Origin: Sphingomonadales bacterium
GTDB lineage: Bacteria > Pseudomonadota > Alphaproteobacteria > Sphingomonadales > Sphingomonadaceae
Assembly (NCBI GenBank): GCA_016714795.1
Contig: JADKCA010000002.1
Span: 248,001 to 312,000 of the forward strand
Direction: 5' to 3'
Length of the DNA stretch: 64,000 nt
Positions 49,276 through 58,290 of the stretch are shown here, one piece after another. The notes under the pieces are model-generated. The model was given only the letters and a program-made list of their open reading frames with translations. It made no database searches and was not told the origin of the DNA. How positions within the stretch are numbered: the first letter of the stretch is position 1; the number at the start of each line of letters is the position of its first letter. Made by a program: the position numbers and the translations under genes.

Positions 49276-49291
49276 TCTAACATTTGTTAGA
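49276..49291 (+). promoter_or_regulatory. Palindromic operator at the oxygenase promoter
   Basis: TCTAACATTTGTTAGA, 7-base perfect arms around TT, inside a looser 30-base palindrome (49270-49299, CCCTA...TAGGG ends). It covers the predicted -10/start region of the downstream gene, as expected of a MarR- or TetR-type repressor site. No such regulator gene is adjacent. Confidence 0.55.
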
Positions 49292-49310
49292 ATTAGGGAG
49301 AGGTGAAACC

Positions 49311-50777
49311 ATGGCGCATTATCCGGAAACCCCCGGCTTTACCGGCGTCCTCCGCCCGATCCGGCTGGAGGGTGACATTCTTGATATGGAAGTGGAGGGT
49401 GAAATCCCCGCCGGCATGAACGGCACCTTCCACCGCGTCCACCCCGATGCCCAATTCCCGCCCAAGTTCGAGAGCGATCAGTTCTTCAACGGCGACGGCA
49501 TGATCAGCCTGTTCCATTTTCACGATGGCAAGGTCGATTTCCGGCAACGCTACGCCCAGACCGACAAATGGAAGCTGGAGCGTGACGCGGGCAAATCGCT
49601 GTTCGGCGCGTATCGCAACCCGCTGACCGATGACGAGGCTGTGAAGGGCCAGATACGCGGCACCGCCAACACCAATGTCATGGTCCATGCGGGCAAGCTC
49701 TATGCCATGAAGGAAGACAGCCCCGTTCTGCTGATGGACCCGCTGACGCTGGAAACGCACGGCTATCATGATTTTGGCGGAAAGCTGAAGAACCAGACGT
49801 TCAACGCACACGCCAAGATTGATCCCGTTTCCGGCAATCTCTGCACTTTCGGCTATGCGGCCAAGGGGCTGCTGACGCGCGATTGCAGCTATTATGAAAT
49901 CAGCCCGACCGGTGAACTGCTGTTCGAAACCGAATTCGAAGTCCCTTATTATTGCATGATGCACGATTATGGGCTGACGCAGGATTATGCGGTATTCCAC
50001 ATTGTGCCGAGCACTTCCAACTGGGACCGGTTGAAAGCCGGCCTGCCGCATTTCGGCTTTGATACCACGCTGCCGGTATATCTTGGCATCCTGCCCCGTG
50101 CAGCGGGCGCAACGGCGAAGGATATGCGCTGGTTCAAGGCACCCAAGACGGTGTTCGCCAGCCATGTGATGAATGCGTTTCAGGATGGCACCAAGATCCA
50201 CATGGACATTCCGCAGGCGGAAAATAACAGCTTCCCCTTCTTCCCGGACATTCACGGCGCGCCGTTCGATCCGGTCGCAGCGCAGCCTTTCCTGCACCGC
50301 TGGACGGTGGATATGGGCTCCAACTCGGAAGAATTCACCAGCGTCGAGAAGCTCTCCAACTGGATCGACGAGTTTCCGCGCCTTGATGAGCGCTATGTCG
50401 GCCAGCCCTATCGCCACGGCTGGATGCTCATCATGGATACCGAAATGCCCTATGAGTTCCCCGGCGCGCGGGCCTCAGGCTTCAAGATGAACCGCATCGG
50501 CCATATCGATCATGCAACGGGCAAGCAGGACACATGGTGGTGCGGCCCGGATTCGATGGTGCAGGAACCCTGTTTCGTGCCGCGTTCGCCAGACAGCCCG
50601 GAAGGCGATGGCTGGATCATTGCACTGGTGGACAACATAACCACCAACTACACCGATCTGGTCGTGCTTGATGCGCTCAGGCTGGAAGAAGGGCCGGTGG
50701 CGCGGGCCAAGCTGCCGATCCGCCTGCGCTCTGGCCTGCACGGCAACTGGTGCGATGCCGCCAAGCTGGCGGGGTGA
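49311..50777 (+). CDS. Carotenoid oxygenase family protein (lignostilbene dioxygenase-like)
   Basis: Non-haem iron enzyme that cleaves a double bond with oxygen. 488 residues from ATG 49311 (GGAGAGG upstream). The four iron histidines appear in FNAHAKID, MMHDYGLT, ASHVMNAF and GLHGNW. Length and the start region (GVLRPIRLEGDILDMEVEGE) are closest to lignostilbene/stilbene dioxygenases of sphingomonads rather than apocarotenoid cleavers, but substrate cannot be told. Preceded by an FNR box and a palindromic operator. Confidence 0.88.
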   Translation: MAHYPETPGFTGVLRPIRLEGDILDMEVEGEIPAGMNGTFHRVHPDAQFPPKFESDQFFNGDGMISLFHFHDGKVDFRQRYAQTDKWKLERDAGKSLFGAYRNPLTDDEAVKGQIRGTANTNVMVHAGKLYAMKEDSPVLLMDPLTLETHGYHDFGGKLKNQTFNAHAKIDPVSGNLCTFGYAAKGLLTRDCSYYEISPTGELLFETEFEVPYYCMMHDYGLTQDYAVFHIVPSTSNWDRLKAGLPHFGFDTTLPVYLGILPRAAGATAKDMRWFKAPKTVFASHVMNAFQDGTKIHMDIPQAENNSFPFFPDIHGAPFDPVAAQPFLHRWTVDMGSNSEEFTSVEKLSNWIDEFPRLDERYVGQPYRHGWMLIMDTEMPYEFPGARASGFKMNRIGHIDHATGKQDTWWCGPDSMVQEPCFVPRSPDSPEGDGWIIALVDNITTNYTDLVVLDALRLEEGPVARAKLPIRLRSGLHGNWCDAAKLAG

Positions 50778-50787
50778 TGCCGGAATT

Positions 50788-50818
50788 GCGGGGCTGACGC
50801 CGGGTCAGTCCCGCCGGT
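50788..50818 (+). terminator. Hairpin after the oxygenase gene
   Basis: GCGGGGCTGAC (50788-50798) pairs with GTCAGTCCCGC (50804-50814) with one G-T pair, loop of five, then CGGTTT. It separates the oxygenase from the convergent small gene. Confidence 0.6.
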
Positions 50819-51136
50819 TTACCGGGCGTCGTGATTGCGGCTCGGCGCATTGAGCGGGTCCACCGCGCCGTCCATTTTGCGCAGAAACTCCAGCGCTTCG
50901 GAAAGCCGGTCCTCCGCTTCGCGAATCTGGTCTTCGCAGGCGCCGATCCGCGCCCGCGCCAGTCCAATGATCCGATCCATATGCGACAGCCGATGCTGCT
51001 CGGCCAATACAGTGCAGGCCCGCGCCAGCAAACTGGCGTGATTGGGCTCATGGCATGCCATTGCCCGCAGTTCCGAGATCAGGGCATCCGGATCATATTC
51101 GCCGTTTTCGTCTTTCAACAAGTCGTCGCCGAACAT
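50819..51136 (-). CDS. Small helical protein of unknown function
   Basis: 105 residues with a strong ribosome site (GGGGG) before the ATG. Begins MFGDDLLKDENGEYD, then mostly helical: ELRAMACHEPNHASLLARA and a coiled-coil-like RIGACEDQIREAEDRLSEALEFLRKM. No known domain. Isolated on the minus strand between two plus-strand genes. Confidence 0.65.
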   Translation of the reverse strand: MFGDDLLKDENGEYDPDALISELRAMACHEPNHASLLARACTVLAEQHRLSHMDRIIGLARARIGACEDQIREAEDRLSEALEFLRKMDGAVDPLNAPSRNHDAR

Positions 51137-51266
51137 GAATCCCCCTTAATCGCCCTTGTGTGTTTGTCAGGAGTGAATAGCTGACGTTCGTGAAAGTAGC
51201 GAACCCAAAATGTGCGATTGCATCGATTTCGGCTTTTGTTGCGAGAGGCGCCACATGGTTCACGAA

Positions 51267-51308
51267 GCTTGATCCGGCGGCCCCGCCTCGCCCATAGGGA
51301 GATCAAGC
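51267..51308. promoter_or_regulatory. GCTTGATC inverted repeat upstream of the CoA-transferase
   Basis: GCTTGATC (51267-51274) and GATCAAGC (51301-51308), 26 bases apart, 43 bases before the GTG/ATG of the CoA-transferase gene; a further GATCAAG follows at 51330. Possible operator; no regulator is known. The 214-base gap holds nothing else. Confidence 0.35.
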
Positions 51309-51350
51309 GGGGTGTGATCGACCGCCCCCGATCAAGAGGAGAATGACCCC

Positions 51351-52508
51351 GTGCCCATGCTGGACGGCATCCGCATCATCGACATGACGACCGTGATCTT
51401 CGGCCCCTATGCCACGCAGATGCTGGCTGATCTGGGGGCGGATGTGATCAAGGTGGAAGCGCCCGAAGGCGATGTATCCCGCTTGCTGGGCATGGCGCGC
51501 ACCACGCCGGACATGGGCTCCACCCATTTGACCGTCAATCGCGGCAAACGCTCGATCGTGCTCGACCTGAAAAAGGAGGATGACGCCGAAGCGATGCGCC
51601 GCCTGATCGCGAGCGCGGACATCTTCATCCACAATGTCCGGGCGGAAGCCATCAACCGGCTGGGCTTCGGCTATGAAGCAGCCAAGGCGCTCAAGCCCGA
51701 CATCATCTATGTCCACGGCACCGGCTTCGGACAGGACGGGCCGTACAAGGATTTGCAGGCCTATGATGACGTCATTCAGGCGGCAACCGGCACGGCTTCG
51801 ATTTTGCCGCGCGTCGATGGCAATCCCCGGCAACGCTATTTCCCTTCGCTGATCGCAGACAAGGTGGCAGGCACCTATGGCGCGCAGGCGATGCTGGCCG
51901 CGCTCGTTCACAAATTGCGGACTGGGGAGGGGCAGCATGTCGAAGTCCCGATGTTCGAAGCGTTCGCCAATTTCATGCTGACCGAGCATCTGCGCGATGC
52001 CACGTTCGAACCGCCCATCGGCCCCATCGGCTATCCCCGCCAGCTCGATCCCGAACGCCAGCCCTTCCCGACCAAGGACGGTTATATCTCCATCGTCCCT
52101 TATACCGATCCCAAGATCATTCAGCTGTTCGCGCTGATGGGCGCAAGCGATTTTCTGAAGCAGGATGCGTTCAACACGCCGCTCAAGCGGTTCCTTGGCA
52201 TGACCCAGATCTACACTGAAATCGCGCGCCAGACCCCGCAAAGACCACGGCAGAGTGGATGGAAATCTTTGCCCGCGAAGGGATGCCCGCCATTCCCGCC
52301 AAGGATCTGTCCGAGGTGGTGGATGATCCGCTTCAAGGCGACCAATTTCTTCAGGATGCGCGAACATCCGGATGCGGGGCTGTTCCGCGAAATGGCCCCG
52401 CCGGTGCGCTATTCTTCCGATCCGGACCGCATTTTGGGCTTTGCACCGAAACTGGGCGAGCATGGTGAGGAAATCCGCCGCGAACTGGGGCTTGATCCCG
52501 CCGGGTGA
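51351..52508 (+). pseudogene. CaiB/BaiF class III CoA-transferase with two compensating frame changes
   Basis: Transfers CoA between carboxylic acids in degradation pathways. From GTG 51351 (or ATG 51357) the first 300 residues are a good class III N-terminal part: GIRIIDMTTVIFGPYATQMLADLGADVIKVE, FGYEAAKALKPDIIYVHGTGFG, with the catalytic-type Asp in QAYDDVIQ. Near 52240 the frame should shift (AEWMEIFAREGMPAIPAKDLSEVVDD is in another frame), and near 52325 the original frame returns at ATNFFRMREHPDAG. So one continuous ORF exists, but about 30 residues are scrambled. A missing C near ACCCCG and a second indel explain it. Confidence 0.85.
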
Positions 52509-52555
52509 GGCGTCCATCGGGACAGCACGGAATTTTTGGCACAGGAGAGACTTGA

Positions 52556-53331
52556 ATGAAGGTAGACAGCAACATTTCCGCCGTGGTGACTGGCGGCGCA
52601 TCCGGTCTGGGCAAGGCGAGCGCGCAAGCTCTGGCCGCGGCCGGGGCCAAAGTGGCAATTTTCGACATCAATGAAGAACAGGGCGAAGCGGTTGCCAAGG
52701 AAATTGGTGGCATTTTCTGCAACGTCAACATCATGAGCGAAGAGAGCGTGGTCGCCGGCTTTGAAAAGGCGCGCGCCGCGCATGGGCAGGAACGCATCAT
52801 GGTGCATTGCGCGATGACCGCGCGGCGCGGCAAGACACTGGCATTTGACAAGGCGTCGGGCGGCTTCAAGCGCACCTCGACCGAAGATTATGAATTCGGC
52901 GTGCAGGGCATTCTGGTCGCGTCCTACCGCATGGCTTCACTGTCCGCGCTGGGCATGGCCTCGCTCGAGCCGATGGAAGATGGCGAGCGCGGTCTGCTGG
53001 TGCTGACGGCTTCGGTCGCGGCGCAGGATGCGCAGATCGGGCAGGTCATTTATGGCTCGGCCAAAGCGGGCGTGAACGGCCTTGTGCTGCCGCTGGCGCG
53101 TGATCTGATGGATTTGGGCATTCGCTGCAATTCGATCATGCCCGGCATTTTCGCAACGCCATTGATGCTCGGCGCGCCGCAAAATGTGCTCGACAGCCTT
53201 GCCGCATCGGTGCCGTTCCCCAAGCGTCTCGGCAAGCCGGAGGAATTTGGCAGCCTGGTCTTGCGCGCAACACCTATTTCAACGGCCAGACCATCCGTCT
53301 GGACGGGGCCATCCGCATGGCCCCGCGTTGA
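52556..53331 (+). pseudogene. SDR dehydrogenase (3-hydroxyacyl-CoA dehydrogenase type II-like), frameshifted near the end
   Basis: NAD-dependent short-chain dehydrogenase. VVTGGASGLGKAS at the N-terminus, VYGSAKAG-type active site (YGSAKAG, Tyr-x3-Lys), and NSIMPGIFATPL. Reading frame is normal to KPEEFGSLVL, then changes near 53263: the proper ending NTYFNGQTIRLDGAIRMAPR continues in another frame to TGA 53329-53331. A few bases, perhaps 7, appear missing. In the first frame the ORF would run on over DUF4167. Likely operon partner of the CoA-transferase in acyl-CoA catabolism. Confidence 0.85.
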
Positions 53332-53352
53332 TCACACGCCGTTGAGGGGGCG

Positions 53353-54072
53353 TCAGCTTTCGGCTGACGCCTCTTCGGCCACCACCTTGCGCGGGCGACC
53401 GCGCTTGCGCGGCGTGGGGGCGGGTTCATCGTCAAGATCGGGGATCGGGTCCGCCGTCACCCCCAGAGCAGGCGGCAGCACGGCGACATCGATGCCGGAG
53501 CCTGTCTCTACCGCTTCAACACCGTCAGCCACGCCTTCGGGCACTGGCGCATAGCCTGCATCGTCCGAGCCTTCGTCCCGCTGATCGCGCGGGCGGGCTT
53601 CGCGGCGCGAATCACGGCGGCGCGAGTCATTGCGATCATTGCGCTCGTTTCTATCGCTCCGCTCATTGCGGTCACCGCGCTGACGGTTGCCGTTGCGGGG
53701 CTGGGCCTGCGCGTCGTCCACGTCCTCGTCGCCGCCATCTTCGGAACCACGGGGCTGATCGTCGCCGTCTTCACCTTCATAGCCTTCTTCGCGCCAGTCA
53801 TCGCGCGGGCGACGCTGCTGCTGTTCTTCAAAGCGCGCGCGGCTTTCGGCGACGATGCGGAAATAATGATCTGCGAATTGCAGATAATATTCCGTCATCA
53901 CGCGATCGCCGGAAAGCTGCGCATCGCGGGCCATATTCTTGTATTTTTCAAGCAGTTGCGGGGCATTGCCACGCGCCCTGCTGTCAATCCGCGATTCATT
54001 TCCGCGCGGGCCACCGGGGTTGGGGCCGCGACCACGGCCACGACGGCGACCGTTCTGACGGTTATTGAGCAA
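53353..54072 (-). CDS. DUF4167 domain protein
   Basis: 239 residues, TTG start at 54072. N-terminal Arg/Gly-rich MLNNRQNGRRRGRGRG, then the DUF4167 core LEKYKNMARDAQLSGDRVMTEYYLQFADHYFRIV split over residues 41-75, then a long charged, Asn/Arg/Asp-rich disordered region and a basic GRPRKVV end. Alphaproteobacterial, function unknown, probably nucleic-acid associated. The ATT-TTG context makes the start less certain. A GGCGTCAGC hairpin (53349-53371) overlaps its 3' end. Confidence 0.85.
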   Translation of the reverse strand: MLNNRQNGRRRGRGRGPNPGGPRGNESRIDSRARGNAPQLLEKYKNMARDAQLSGDRVMTEYYLQFADHYFRIVAESRARFEEQQQRRPRDDWREEGYEGEDGDDQPRGSEDGGDEDVDDAQAQPRNGNRQRGDRNERSDRNERNDRNDSRRRDSRREARPRDQRDEGSDDAGYAPVPEGVADGVEAVETGSGIDVAVLPPALGVTADPIPDLDDEPAPTPRKRGRPRKVVAEEASAES

Positions 54073-54387
54073 TGGAGTTAATCCTCAAGTTCAAGCCTGG
54101 GTCCGTTTCTGTCCGCTTCGGCTGAATCAGCCAGCGCAGGAGCCTGCTATCCCGGCAAGCTGCGTAGCCGCGCGCAGTTGAGTGGCGGCCAGCAATTTGA
54201 AGGGGATCGGCGCTGGCCGCTGCCCCATGCAGCGAAGAGCCTGCGCGCCTCTCGCGGGGCGGGTTAGCAGCTTTTCGGCGCTTGCCAAGCGAAAAAGCAT
54301 CATCGAATCCATCATCGCCATGCGGAACCCTATGAATCCCGTTCGGCGCGACCGGATTCTGCATTTACGCCACCGAGAATAGCTGGC
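54073..54387. other. Interval without a recognisable gene
   Basis: 315 bases upstream of DUF4167 and past the pabB stop. Several short ORFs overlap on both strands, but none has a ribosome site or recognisable sequence. It probably holds the DUF4167 promoter; I see no RNA gene or repeat. Confidence 0.5.
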
Positions 54388-56133
54388 CTAAACCAGCCGC
54401 GCCCTGATCAGCCCGCGCAAGGCATTGCCGATGAAGAACCCTTGCTTGAGATCCTCCGCGCGCAAATCCTGTTCCTCAGCCTTCCCGCTCTCGATCAACT
54501 CCGCCCGCAGCACTCCGGGCAGGAGGCCGCGCGAAACGGGCGGCGTCAGCAACCGCCCCTCCCGCTCCACAAATATGGAGGTGAAGCTGCCTTCGGTCAG
54601 CCCTCCGTCTGCATCGGTAAAGGCCACCTCGAACGCGCCGCTCGCCGCGCGAGCTGCATCGTAGAAGGCGCGGTCACTGGTCTTGTGGCGTAGCCTGAAA
54701 TCTGCGGCATCAACCGGGAGCGGGGCCAGCGCGACGCGCACCGGTTCCGCTGGTGCTGGCGGCAGGCCTCCGATCTCGATGGCGATCTGGCCGGAGCGGG
54801 ACAGCATCAGCCGGATGCGGTGCGCGGCATCCAGCCGGAAGGTTGCGGCCTGAAGCTCGTTGCGCGCGGCGTGCCGGTCAAATTCGAAATCGAAGGCGCG
54901 CGCGCTCTCCTTCATCCGCAGCAAATGGCGTTCGAGCAGCGCGATGCCCTGATGCGGATCAAACCGCATTGTCTCGATCAGGTCAAAGTGGCGTGGATCA
55001 GCCACAAAGCGTCCCTTGGCGCGGCATTCGTCCCATTCATCCCCCAATTGGCTGTCGGCAACAATGCCGCCCCCCAAACCCAGTCTGGCGCGATTGTCTC
55101 CGTCACGCAAATGGAGCGTGCGGATCGCCACATTGAAGGCGGCATCGCCATTGGGGTCGATGCGACCGATCGAGCCGGTGTAAAGACCACGCGGGGCTGC
55201 TTCCACCGCGTCGATAATCTCCATCGCGCGGATTTTGGGAGCCCCGGTCACCGATCCACACGGGAAGATCGCTTTCAGCACATCGGGCACGGCAAGGCCA
55301 GGCTGGAGCTCCCCCGTCACCACTGAAATCATGGTGTGAATGGTGGGATAGGTCTCCACCTCGAACAGTTTCGGCACACGCACACTGCCCGCCTGCGCGA
55401 CGCGGGAGAGATCGTTGCGGAGCAGATCGACGATCATCAGATTTTCGGCGCGCTGCTTGGGGTGCGCGCGCAATTCCGCTTTCGCTGCTTCATCCTCTGC
55501 CGGATCGAGCTTGCGGCGCGTGGTGCCCTTCATCGGCTTGGTGGTGAGATGTCCATCGTGCAACGCAAAGAAGAGTTCGGGGGAGAGTGAGAGGAACCAG
55601 TCTTCGCCCGTCCAGATCACGCCGCCATAGCCGGCCTTGGCGCGCCCGCGCATTCCGGCATAGAGCGCCAGCGGATGCCCTGTGGTGGAGACAGAGGCAC
55701 GCAGCGTGAGATTGGCCTGATAAATGTCGCCTGCGCTGATCCACTCCTGAACCTGGCCCAGCACATGGGCATAATCCCCAAAGCTGATGTCCGGGCGAGG
55801 ACGGCCCAGCCAACCGCTGGCCGGATCGGGGAGCAGGGCAGGCACATCCTCAGCGGCAAGCTCTGCATAGCCTTCAAACCGCCCGAACCACAGCAAAGGC
55901 TCGGCAGGCAGGCGTGGCGTGCCCAGCCGGGGTTCCAGTGCATGGCCTGCCTCATAGGAAATGAAACCCGCCCAATGCCCGCCGCTCAACCGTTCCAATA
56001 GAGCGGGAACCGCAGCGGGGTCTCGCGTTTGGATGATCTCGACCGGATCGGCGTATAGGCGCGCGGGCGAGGCATCGCGGTCGCGCGCGTCATCAAGCAG
56101 CACAAAGGGCCGGGATGGGTCGATCCGCGTCAT
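54388..56133 (-). CDS. pabB: Aminodeoxychorismate synthase component I fused to 4-amino-4-deoxychorismate lyase
   Basis: Two steps of p-aminobenzoate (folate) synthesis in one protein. 581 residues from ATG 56133. N-terminal PabB half: WAGFISYEAGHAL, KPMKGTTRRKLD, MIVDLLRNDLSRVA, SVTGAPKIRAMEIID. C-terminal PabC half (about 375-580): KTSDRAFYDAARA (PLP Lys), TEGSFTSIFVE and RGLLPGVLRAEL. It is divergent from the ATP-grasp gene with a 64-base gap. Confidence 0.93.
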   Translation of the reverse strand: MTRIDPSRPFVLLDDARDRDASPARLYADPVEIIQTRDPAAVPALLERLSGGHWAGFISYEAGHALEPRLGTPRLPAEPLLWFGRFEGYAELAAEDVPALLPDPASGWLGRPRPDISFGDYAHVLGQVQEWISAGDIYQANLTLRASVSTTGHPLALYAGMRGRAKAGYGGVIWTGEDWFLSLSPELFFALHDGHLTTKPMKGTTRRKLDPAEDEAAKAELRAHPKQRAENLMIVDLLRNDLSRVAQAGSVRVPKLFEVETYPTIHTMISVVTGELQPGLAVPDVLKAIFPCGSVTGAPKIRAMEIIDAVEAAPRGLYTGSIGRIDPNGDAAFNVAIRTLHLRDGDNRARLGLGGGIVADSQLGDEWDECRAKGRFVADPRHFDLIETMRFDPHQGIALLERHLLRMKESARAFDFEFDRHAARNELQAATFRLDAAHRIRLMLSRSGQIAIEIGGLPPAPAEPVRVALAPLPVDAADFRLRHKTSDRAFYDAARAASGAFEVAFTDADGGLTEGSFTSIFVEREGRLLTPPVSRGLLPGVLRAELIESGKAEEQDLRAEDLKQGFFIGNALRGLIRARLV

Positions 56134-56197
56134 CGCCGCCCCTTTGGCAGGCGAAGCGCCTCTGGACAAGCGCGGCGGCCTTGGTCAGGACAGGCTT

Positions 56198-57040
56198 ATG
56201 TCTACCATCATGATCCTGGGGCCAGATGCAAGCTGGTCCACCCACCCCGAAGATATTGAAGAGCAACTGATCCTGTTGCGTGGCCTGGGGTTGGAGTTTG
56301 ACGTGCAGAGCTGGACCGATGCCGCGCCGCTGGAGCGATATGATCTGATCGTGCCGCTCGTCACATGGGGCTATCATCTGATTCCCGATCAGTGGCAGGC
56401 CGCGCTGGAGCGGTGGGACGGCCTGCGTTTTGCCAATCCGGTGCCGGTTTTGCGCTGGAATACCGACAAAGCCTATCTGATGGATTTGCAGGCCAAAGGC
56501 GTTGCGGTGGTGCCGACGCAGTTGACGGATGCGCTGACGCCCGCCGATCTGGCAGAGGCGCGGGCGGCGTTCGGGACGGACAGCCTTGTCATCAAGCCGC
56601 CGGTTTCGGCCGGATCTGCGGGCACGCATTTGCTGCGCGATGGGGCAGAGGCTCCGGAAACGGCGTGGGGCCAGCGCATGATGATCCAGCCGGAAATGCC
56701 TGCCATTTCAGCCGAAGGTGAATTTTCGCTCTTCTATTTCGACGGGGTTTTCAGCCATGCCATCCTGAAATCCTGCGTCAGTGGAGAGTTTCGCGTGCAG
56801 CCGCAATTTGGCGGCAGCTCGGTTGAGGCGGTGGCGGAACCCGCCGCACTGGCTTTGGCAGAGGCGGCGCTGGCCGCAGCCCCCGGCCCACTTACTTATG
56901 CGCGGGTGGACGTAGTGCGCGATGGCGCGGGCTTCCGGCTGATGGAGCTGGAATTGATCGAGCCTTTCCTTTTCCTCCACGCCGCGCCCGATAGTGGCCG
57001 GGCGTTTGTGGCGGCGGTTCAGCGCGCGAGCGCGGGATAG
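56198..57040 (+). CDS. ATP-grasp family protein
   Basis: Probable carboxylate-amine ligase of unknown substrate. 280 residues from ATG 56198. Motifs: NTDKAYLMDLQAKGVAVVPT, the ATP-binding Lys in LVIKPPVSAGSAGTHLL, and the Mg site LMELELIEPFLFL. Similar to RimK/glutathione synthetase-like proteins. The 3' end overlaps msrA by 22 bases on the other strand. Confidence 0.85.
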   Translation: MSTIMILGPDASWSTHPEDIEEQLILLRGLGLEFDVQSWTDAAPLERYDLIVPLVTWGYHLIPDQWQAALERWDGLRFANPVPVLRWNTDKAYLMDLQAKGVAVVPTQLTDALTPADLAEARAAFGTDSLVIKPPVSAGSAGTHLLRDGAEAPETAWGQRMMIQPEMPAISAEGEFSLFYFDGVFSHAILKSCVSGEFRVQPQFGGSSVEAVAEPAALALAEAALAAAPGPLTYARVDVVRDGAGFRLMELELIEPFLFLHAAPDSGRAFVAAVQRASAG

Positions 57041-57657
57041 GTTGCGCGGAAGGCAGCGAGCTTTGGCTTGTCCCAGCGCAGGATATAGCCGTTATTGGGG
57101 TTGCGGCGCATGAAATCCTGATGATGCTCTTCCGCCGGGAAGAAGGCACCGGTTTCCAGTCGCGTCACGATGGGCGCGCCAAAGGACTTTGCCTTGCCCA
57201 GTTGTGCGAGATAGGCGGCGGCAATCTGGCGTTGCGCCGGGCTCTGCGGGAAAATGGCGGAGCGATAACTTGGCCCTGTATCCGGCCCCTGCCGGTTGAG
57301 CTGGGTCGGGTCATGCGCCGCGCCAAAATGGATTTGCAACAATGTGCCATAGCTGATGATGCGCGGATCATAGACAATGCGCACCGCCTCTGCATGGCGC
57401 GTGCGTTCGCTGGAGACGTCGGCATAATTGGCCGTTGTGGCGGTGCCGCCCGCATAGCCGGAGGTGACGCTCTTCACGCCCTTCACGGCCTCGAACACGC
57501 CTTCCACCCCCCAGAAGCAGCCGCCCGCAAACACGGCGACGCGACTCTTGGCGGTATCAATCACGTCAAAAGTGGGGGCAGGCAGACGCACGGCGTGTTC
57601 GGCAGATGCACAGGCGGGCATGGCGGCCAGCGCCAGCGCGGGGAGGAGCCATTTCAT
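57019..57657 (-). CDS. msrA: Exported peptide methionine sulfoxide reductase MsrA
   Basis: Reduces methionine-S-sulfoxide in proteins. 212 residues from ATG 57657. N-terminal signal (LLPALALAAMPACASAEH; signal peptidase I at ASA or a weak lipobox at PAC). Active Cys in VFAGGCFWGVEGVFE; GYAGGTATTANYADVSS, and EEHHQDFM are typical. Overlaps msrB by four bases. Confidence 0.94.
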   Translation of the reverse strand: MKWLLPALALAAMPACASAEHAVRLPAPTFDVIDTAKSRVAVFAGGCFWGVEGVFEAVKGVKSVTSGYAGGTATTANYADVSSERTRHAEAVRIVYDPRIISYGTLLQIHFGAAHDPTQLNRQGPDTGPSYRSAIFPQSPAQRQIAAAYLAQLGKAKSFGAPIVTRLETGAFFPAEEHHQDFMRRNPNNGYILRWDKPKLAAFRATYPALAR

Positions 57658-58148
57658 GCCGCACTGAACTTCAAAGCGACGCCGTTGATGCAATAGCGCT
57701 TGCCGGTGGGCGGCGGCCCATCATCAAAGACATGCCCCTGATGCCCGCCGCAGTTGCTGCAATGCACTTCGGTGCGGGCATAGCCGAGCAGATGATCGGT
57801 GCTCGATCCGATTGCCTTGGGCAAAGGCCGCCAGAAGCTGGGCCAGCCGGTGCGACTGTCAAACTTGGTGGCGGAAGAAAACAGCGCTTGCCCGCAGCCT
57901 GCACAGGCGAATGTGCCTTTGCGCTTTTCTTTGTCGAGCGGACTGGTGAAGGGGCGCTCAGTCGCCTCGTGGCGCAACGTGGAATAGGCTGCGGGGGAGA
58001 GGCGCGCGCGCCACTGGGCGTCGGTCAGCGTGAAGGGGAACGCAGCTTGCGGCTTGGCAGAATTGCGCGCCAAAGCCCAGCCGCCAAGGCCCGCCACGGC
58101 CAATCCACCCAATGCCATGCGGCGGGAAAGATGCATCCCGTCTGCCAT
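57654..58148 (-). CDS. msrB: Exported methionine-R-sulfoxide reductase MsrB
   Basis: 164 residues from ATG 58148 with GAGGAG upstream; longer starts exist. Twin-arginine-like leader HLSRRMALGGLAVAGLGGW. Zinc CxxC pairs in FACAGCGQALF and HCSNCGGHQGH, catalytic Cys in KRYCINGVAL. Reduces the R-epimer complementary to MsrA. The pair of exported enzymes suggests repair of envelope proteins. Confidence 0.94.
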   Translation of the reverse strand: MADGMHLSRRMALGGLAVAGLGGWALARNSAKPQAAFPFTLTDAQWRARLSPAAYSTLRHEATERPFTSPLDKEKRKGTFACAGCGQALFSSATKFDSRTGWPSFWRPLPKAIGSSTDHLLGYARTEVHCSNCGGHQGHVFDDGPPPTGKRYCINGVALKFSAA

Positions 58149-58290
58149 TGCCAGTCTCCTCATCATTCTTGTTCCGGCCAATATAGGAATTGCATCGCCG
58201 GAATGGAATGATCCGCCTCACACCCTATGCAAGCGCGCGCGCGGCGATTATGGGCGCGGCCAGACTTTTCATATCGACAGGAAGCAGACC

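Noticed and set aside
54062..54364. 100-codon minus-strand ORF upstream of DUF4167
   Set aside because: No ribosome site, no recognisable sequence and Arg/Ala/Gly-rich composition; overlapping ORFs in other frames look equally coding.
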